Below, piece after piece: positions 14,280 to 17,372 of a DNA stretch of 17,372 nucleotides. Origin of the DNA: Flavobacterium sp. (GTDB lineage: Bacteria; Bacteroidota; Bacteroidia; Flavobacteriales; Flavobacteriaceae); NCBI GenBank assembly GCA_030151565.1, contig JASLDM010000063.1, positions 1-17,372 on the forward strand. The letters are read 5' to 3'. The translations under genes and the position numbers were made by a program. The stretch's first letter is position 1, and every line of letters starts with the position of its first letter. The notes under the pieces were generated by a model, which made no database searches, had not been told where the DNA came from, and saw only the letters and a program-made list of their open reading frames with translations.

Positions 14280-16340
14280 ATGAAACAAGATCCTAAAAGA
14301 TATACTTTAACAGCTGCTTTGCCGTATACAAACGGACCTGTACATATTGGACACTTAGCAGGAGTTTATGTTCCTGGCGATATTTATGCACGTTTCTTGC
14401 GTTTGCAAGGAAAAGATGTTGCTTTTATTTGTGGAAGTGATGAGCACGGTGTTGCTATTTCTATGCGCGCCAAAAAAGAAGGCATTAGTCCACAAGAAGT
14501 CATCGATAAATATAACGGGATCATAAAAAAATCATTTGAAGATTTTGGTATTTCATTTGACAATTATTCTAGAACTTCTTCTAAAATACATCACGACACT
14601 GCTTCAGAGTTTTTCAGAAAGCTTTACGAAGAAGGCAAGTTTATTGAAGAAGTTACTGAACAATTATACGATGAAGAGGCGCAACAATTTTTGGCAGATC
14701 GCTTTGTAATTGGTACATGTCCTAAATGTGGTAACGAAGAAGCCTACGGAGACCAATGTGAAAAATGTGGAACCTCATTGAACGCTACAGATTTAATTAA
14801 TCCTAAATCAACGATTTCTGGAAGCAAACCAAGTTTAAAATCTACTAAACATTGGTTTTTACCTTTAGATCAATACGATTCATTCCTAAGAGAATGGATT
14901 TTAGAAGGTCATAAAAATGATTGGAAATCTAATGTTTATGGTCAAGTAAAATCGTGGCTAGACGATGGTTTAAAACCAAGAGCCGTTACACGTGATCTAG
15001 ATTGGGGAATCCCTGTACCAGTTGATGGAGCAGACGGAAAAGTGCTTTATGTTTGGTTTGATGCGCCTATCGGTTATATCTCTTCAACTAAAGAATGGGC
15101 TGAACGTGTAGGTAAAGATTGGGAACCTTATTGGAAATCAGAAGACACCAAATTGGTTCACTTTATAGGAAAGGATAACATTGTGTTTCATTGTGTTATT
15201 TTTCCAGCAATGTTAAAAGCAGAAGGAAGCTATATTTTACCAGATAATGTACCTGCAAACGAGTTCTTAAACCTTGAAGGAAACAAACTTTCAACTTCAA
15301 AAAACTGGGCAGTTTGGTTACACGAATATTTAGAAGATTTTCCGAACCAACAAGATGTTTTGCGTTATGCACTTACTGCAAATGCTCCAGAAACTAAAGA
15401 TAACGATTTTACGTGGAAAGATTTTCAAGCAAGAAACAACAATGAATTAGTTGCTATTTTTGGGAACTTTATTAATCGTGTCGTTGTATTGACAAATAAA
15501 TATTACAACGGTATTGTTCCAGAACCACAAGAACTTTCAGAAGTTGATCAAGCTACATTGACAGAGCTAAAAGCATATCCAGCCGTAATCGAAAGTTCTA
15601 TTCAACGCTACCGCTTTAGAGAAGCGCTAGGAGAAATGATGAATGTTGCTCGATTAGGTAACAAATATTTAGCTGATGAAGAACCTTGGAAATTGATTAA
15701 AGAAAATCCAGAACGCGTTCAAACACAAATGTACGTTGCCCTACAAATAGCAGCTGCCTTAAGTACATTAGCCGAACCATTTTTGCCTTTTACAGCTGCA
15801 AAATTGAAAAGCATACTAAAATTAGAACAGCCGATAGATTGGAAAACTATTGCGGAACAATCTGACCTAATTACTCCCGCTCATCAAATTGGGGAGGCTG
15901 AATTATTGTTCTCAAAAATTGAAGATACAGAAATTCAAAAACAATTAGATAAACTAGAAGCATCGAAACTAGCTAATGCTGCTGCCAATAAAACGATTGA
16001 ACCGCAAAAAGAAATCGCCGTTTTTGATGATTTTGCTAAATTAGACCTTCGTGTTGGAACCATAATCGAAGCTGAAAAAATGCCAAAAGCTAATAAACTT
16101 TTAATCCTAAAAGTAGACACAGGACTGGATGTTCGTACGATTGTTTCAGGAATTGCCGAACACTTTAGTCCGGAAGAAGTGATTGGAAAACAAGTGACCG
16201 TTCTCGCTAACTTAGCACCAAGAAAATTACGAGGAGTAGAAAGTGAAGGAATGATCTTAATGACTGAAGATAAAAACGGAAAATTAGTTTTCGTAAATCC
16301 TGCCACGGACCAAGTAAACAATGGAGCTACCATTAACTAA
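14280..16340 (+). CDS. metG: Methionyl-tRNA synthetase with C-terminal EMAP-type tRNA-binding domain
   Basis: Charges tRNA-Met, including the initiator, with methionine in the cytosol. At 686 residues it is the long, dimer-forming type. The class I HIGH motif is at 22-25 (PYTNGPVHIGHLAG). The zinc knuckle has four cysteines, C147-x2-C150 and C160-x2-C163. The KMSKS equivalent is K336-L-S-T-S340, a normal MetRS variant. An anticodon-binding helical region follows. The C-terminal OB-fold tRNA-binding domain spans about residues 582-686 (FDDFAKLDLRVGTIIEAEKM, later GKQVTVLANLAPRKL). The start ATG at 14280 gives MKQDPKRYTLTAALPYTNG, the standard N-terminus. Monocistronic, with its own promoter-like element and a terminator downstream. 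Confidence 0.98.
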   Translation: MKQDPKRYTLTAALPYTNGPVHIGHLAGVYVPGDIYARFLRLQGKDVAFICGSDEHGVAISMRAKKEGISPQEVIDKYNGIIKKSFEDFGISFDNYSRTSSKIHHDTASEFFRKLYEEGKFIEEVTEQLYDEEAQQFLADRFVIGTCPKCGNEEAYGDQCEKCGTSLNATDLINPKSTISGSKPSLKSTKHWFLPLDQYDSFLREWILEGHKNDWKSNVYGQVKSWLDDGLKPRAVTRDLDWGIPVPVDGADGKVLYVWFDAPIGYISSTKEWAERVGKDWEPYWKSEDTKLVHFIGKDNIVFHCVIFPAMLKAEGSYILPDNVPANEFLNLEGNKLSTSKNWAVWLHEYLEDFPNQQDVLRYALTANAPETKDNDFTWKDFQARNNNELVAIFGNFINRVVVLTNKYYNGIVPEPQELSEVDQATLTELKAYPAVIESSIQRYRFREALGEMMNVARLGNKYLADEEPWKLIKENPERVQTQMYVALQIAAALSTLAEPFLPFTAAKLKSILKLEQPIDWKTIAEQSDLITPAHQIGEAELLFSKIEDTEIQKQLDKLEASKLANAAANKTIEPQKEIAVFDDFAKLDLRVGTIIEAEKMPKANKLLILKVDTGLDVRTIVSGIAEHFSPEEVIGKQVTVLANLAPRKLRGVESEGMILMTEDKNGKLVFVNPATDQVNNGATIN

Positions 16341-16362
16341 AACAATAGAGTTGATATAAAAT

Positions 16363-16398
16363 AAAAAAGGCGTTTGAAAATTTTCAAACGCCTTTTTT
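16363..16398. terminator. Perfect 36-base palindromic bidirectional terminator
   Basis: The 18-base arms 16363-16380 and 16381-16398 are exact reverse complements (AAAAAAGGCGTTTGAAAA and its complement), with the U-tract function on both strands. It separates convergent metG and the aldo/keto reductase gene. In RNA the central A/T bases would form the loop. Confidence 0.94.
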
Positions 16399-16417
16399 AT
16401 TAGTCTCATTATCTCGA

Positions 16418-17368
16418 TTAATATTGACTTTCATTATCCAAAAAGGCAATATCCTCAACCGTCAAGCCTAAGCTACAAGCCTGAACCAAATCTTTTAATT
16501 GTTGAGAACTTGTTACACTGATAATAGGAGTAGTTACTAAAGATTTATGTAAGATCCACGCTGTAGCAACTTCAGCGATGGCCACGCCATATTGCTTAGC
16601 TAACATTTCTAAAGCATTCAAAATCTTAAATCCTCTTTCGTTTAAATAATCCTTAACCATATCCGCGCGTTTACTTCCTTCTAAATCAGCCTCAGCACGA
16701 TATTTACCACTTAAGAAACCACTAGCTAAAGAAAAGTAACTCATAACTGCCAAATTTTCAGATTGAACTATAGGCACATACTCTACTTCAAACTTTTTTC
16801 GGTCATAGAGGTTATATAAAGGTTGTACACTACAATATGTTGCCCATCCTTTATCCCTTGCAATGGCATTTGCAGATACAATTCTATCCGGCTCAAGGTT
16901 AGATGCTCCAATGTATCTAACTTTCCCCTCACGAACTAAATCATTAAAAACAGACATAGCCTCTTCCTGATGCGTTTCTAAATCGTCGTAATGCGATTGG
17001 TATAAATCTATATAATCCGTCTTTAAACGCTTCAAAGAAGCCTCTACAGAGCTACGGATATAGTCAGCATTCAACCCTTTAGTACCATCGCCCATTCTAC
17101 CTCCTACTTTTGTTGCTAAAACTATCTGATGGCGTTTCCCAGTCTCTTTAAACCATTTGCCCAAAATCACTTCCGATTCACCTCCTACGTGTCCGGGTGC
17201 CCAGCGAGAATAATTATTTGCTGTATCAATAAAATTTATACCATTATCTAACAACTCATCTAGCATTCGGAAAGACTCTTTTTCATCTAAAGTCCATCCA
17301 AACACGTTTCCCCCAAATGAAATCGGAGATACAATCAAGTCAGTATTCCCAAATTTTTTATTATTCAT
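16418..17368 (-). CDS. Aldo/keto reductase
   Basis: NAD(P)H-dependent oxidoreductase with a TIM-barrel fold, reducing aldehydes or ketones. All 316 residues are inside the window, with the ATG at 17366-17368, four bases from the edge, so its promoter lies outside. The catalytic tetrad is complete: D48 (NFIDTANNY), Y53, K87 (LATKVGG) and H126 (DLYQSHYDD). The cofactor-binding C-terminal part is visible in SYFSLASGFLSGKY and ATAWILHKSLVTTPIISVTS. The pattern fits general-purpose bacterial AKRs (YajO/MocA-like); the physiological substrate cannot be told. It converges on metG. Confidence 0.95.
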   Translation of the reverse strand: MNNKKFGNTDLIVSPISFGGNVFGWTLDEKESFRMLDELLDNGINFIDTANNYSRWAPGHVGGESEVILGKWFKETGKRHQIVLATKVGGRMGDGTKGLNADYIRSSVEASLKRLKTDYIDLYQSHYDDLETHQEEAMSVFNDLVREGKVRYIGASNLEPDRIVSANAIARDKGWATYCSVQPLYNLYDRKKFEVEYVPIVQSENLAVMSYFSLASGFLSGKYRAEADLEGSKRADMVKDYLNERGFKILNALEMLAKQYGVAIAEVATAWILHKSLVTTPIISVTSSQQLKDLVQACSLGLTVEDIAFLDNESQY

Positions 17369-17372
17369 CTTT

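Noticed and set aside
15935..16333. Antisense open frame of 132 codons within metG
   Set aside because: It lies wholly opposite the conserved tRNA-binding domain of metG, its product has no recognisable features, and no promoter supports it.
1..17372. CRISPR arrays, insertion sequences, tRNA or rRNA genes
   Set aside because: No regularly spaced direct repeats, transposase motifs, terminal inverted repeats or recognisable RNA gene sequences were seen by eye; a covariance-model scan would be the decisive test.

Overview
The window looks like a chromosomal segment from a low-GC member of the Bacteroidota, most likely a marine or host-associated Flavobacteriaceae. Four things point there. Coding sequences are AT-rich. 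Shine-Dalgarno sequences are mostly absent. Seven genes carry a TAnnTTTG -7 promoter element 16-49 bases before the start codon. The gene content is typical of the group: SprA-like outer membrane protein, DUF5074 and DUF2891 lipoproteins, and class 1 FBPase next to an aspartate kinase. I cannot name the genus.

Layout, left to right. Positions 1-1965 hold a minus-strand pair, dCMP deaminase then an S41 C-terminal processing protease that runs off the left edge. A 345-base gap follows, with promoter-like elements facing both ways. A stand-alone TerB-like protein (2311-2739) converges on class 1 fructose-1,6-bisphosphatase (2822-3832, minus) across a bidirectional terminator. Divergent from FBPase are a SSAT/thialysine-type GNAT acetyltransferase and an aspartate kinase that abut with no intervening base. 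Next come a 1137-residue SprA-related outer membrane beta-barrel protein (5696-9109) and a 2H phosphoesterase (9146-9703) whose C-terminus reads QLPLF. That gene ends in a 4-base tail-to-tail overlap with a DUF2891 lipoprotein (9700-10788, minus).

The right half is rich in envelope proteins. It has a DUF5074 beta-propeller-like lipoprotein (10918-12345) closed by a strong terminator, then a two-gene operon of an unknown lipoprotein and a four-TM protein (12611-13654). A small lipoprotein (13728-14156) follows, carrying two copies of an NPxHGQPGHRCDI motif, then a terminator. Methionyl-tRNA synthetase with its EMAP-type tRNA-binding domain (14280-16340) converges on an aldo/keto reductase (16418-17368, minus) over a 36-base perfect palindrome.

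Most of the window is ordinary housekeeping and envelope biology; I see no mobile element, CRISPR array, phage gene or RNA gene. The parts most likely to hold something undescribed are the duplicated His/His/Cys lipoprotein motif, the clamp-binding-like tail on the 2H phosphoesterase, the SprA-like barrel with an EF-hand-like loop, and the uncharacterised lipoprotein/membrane protein pair.
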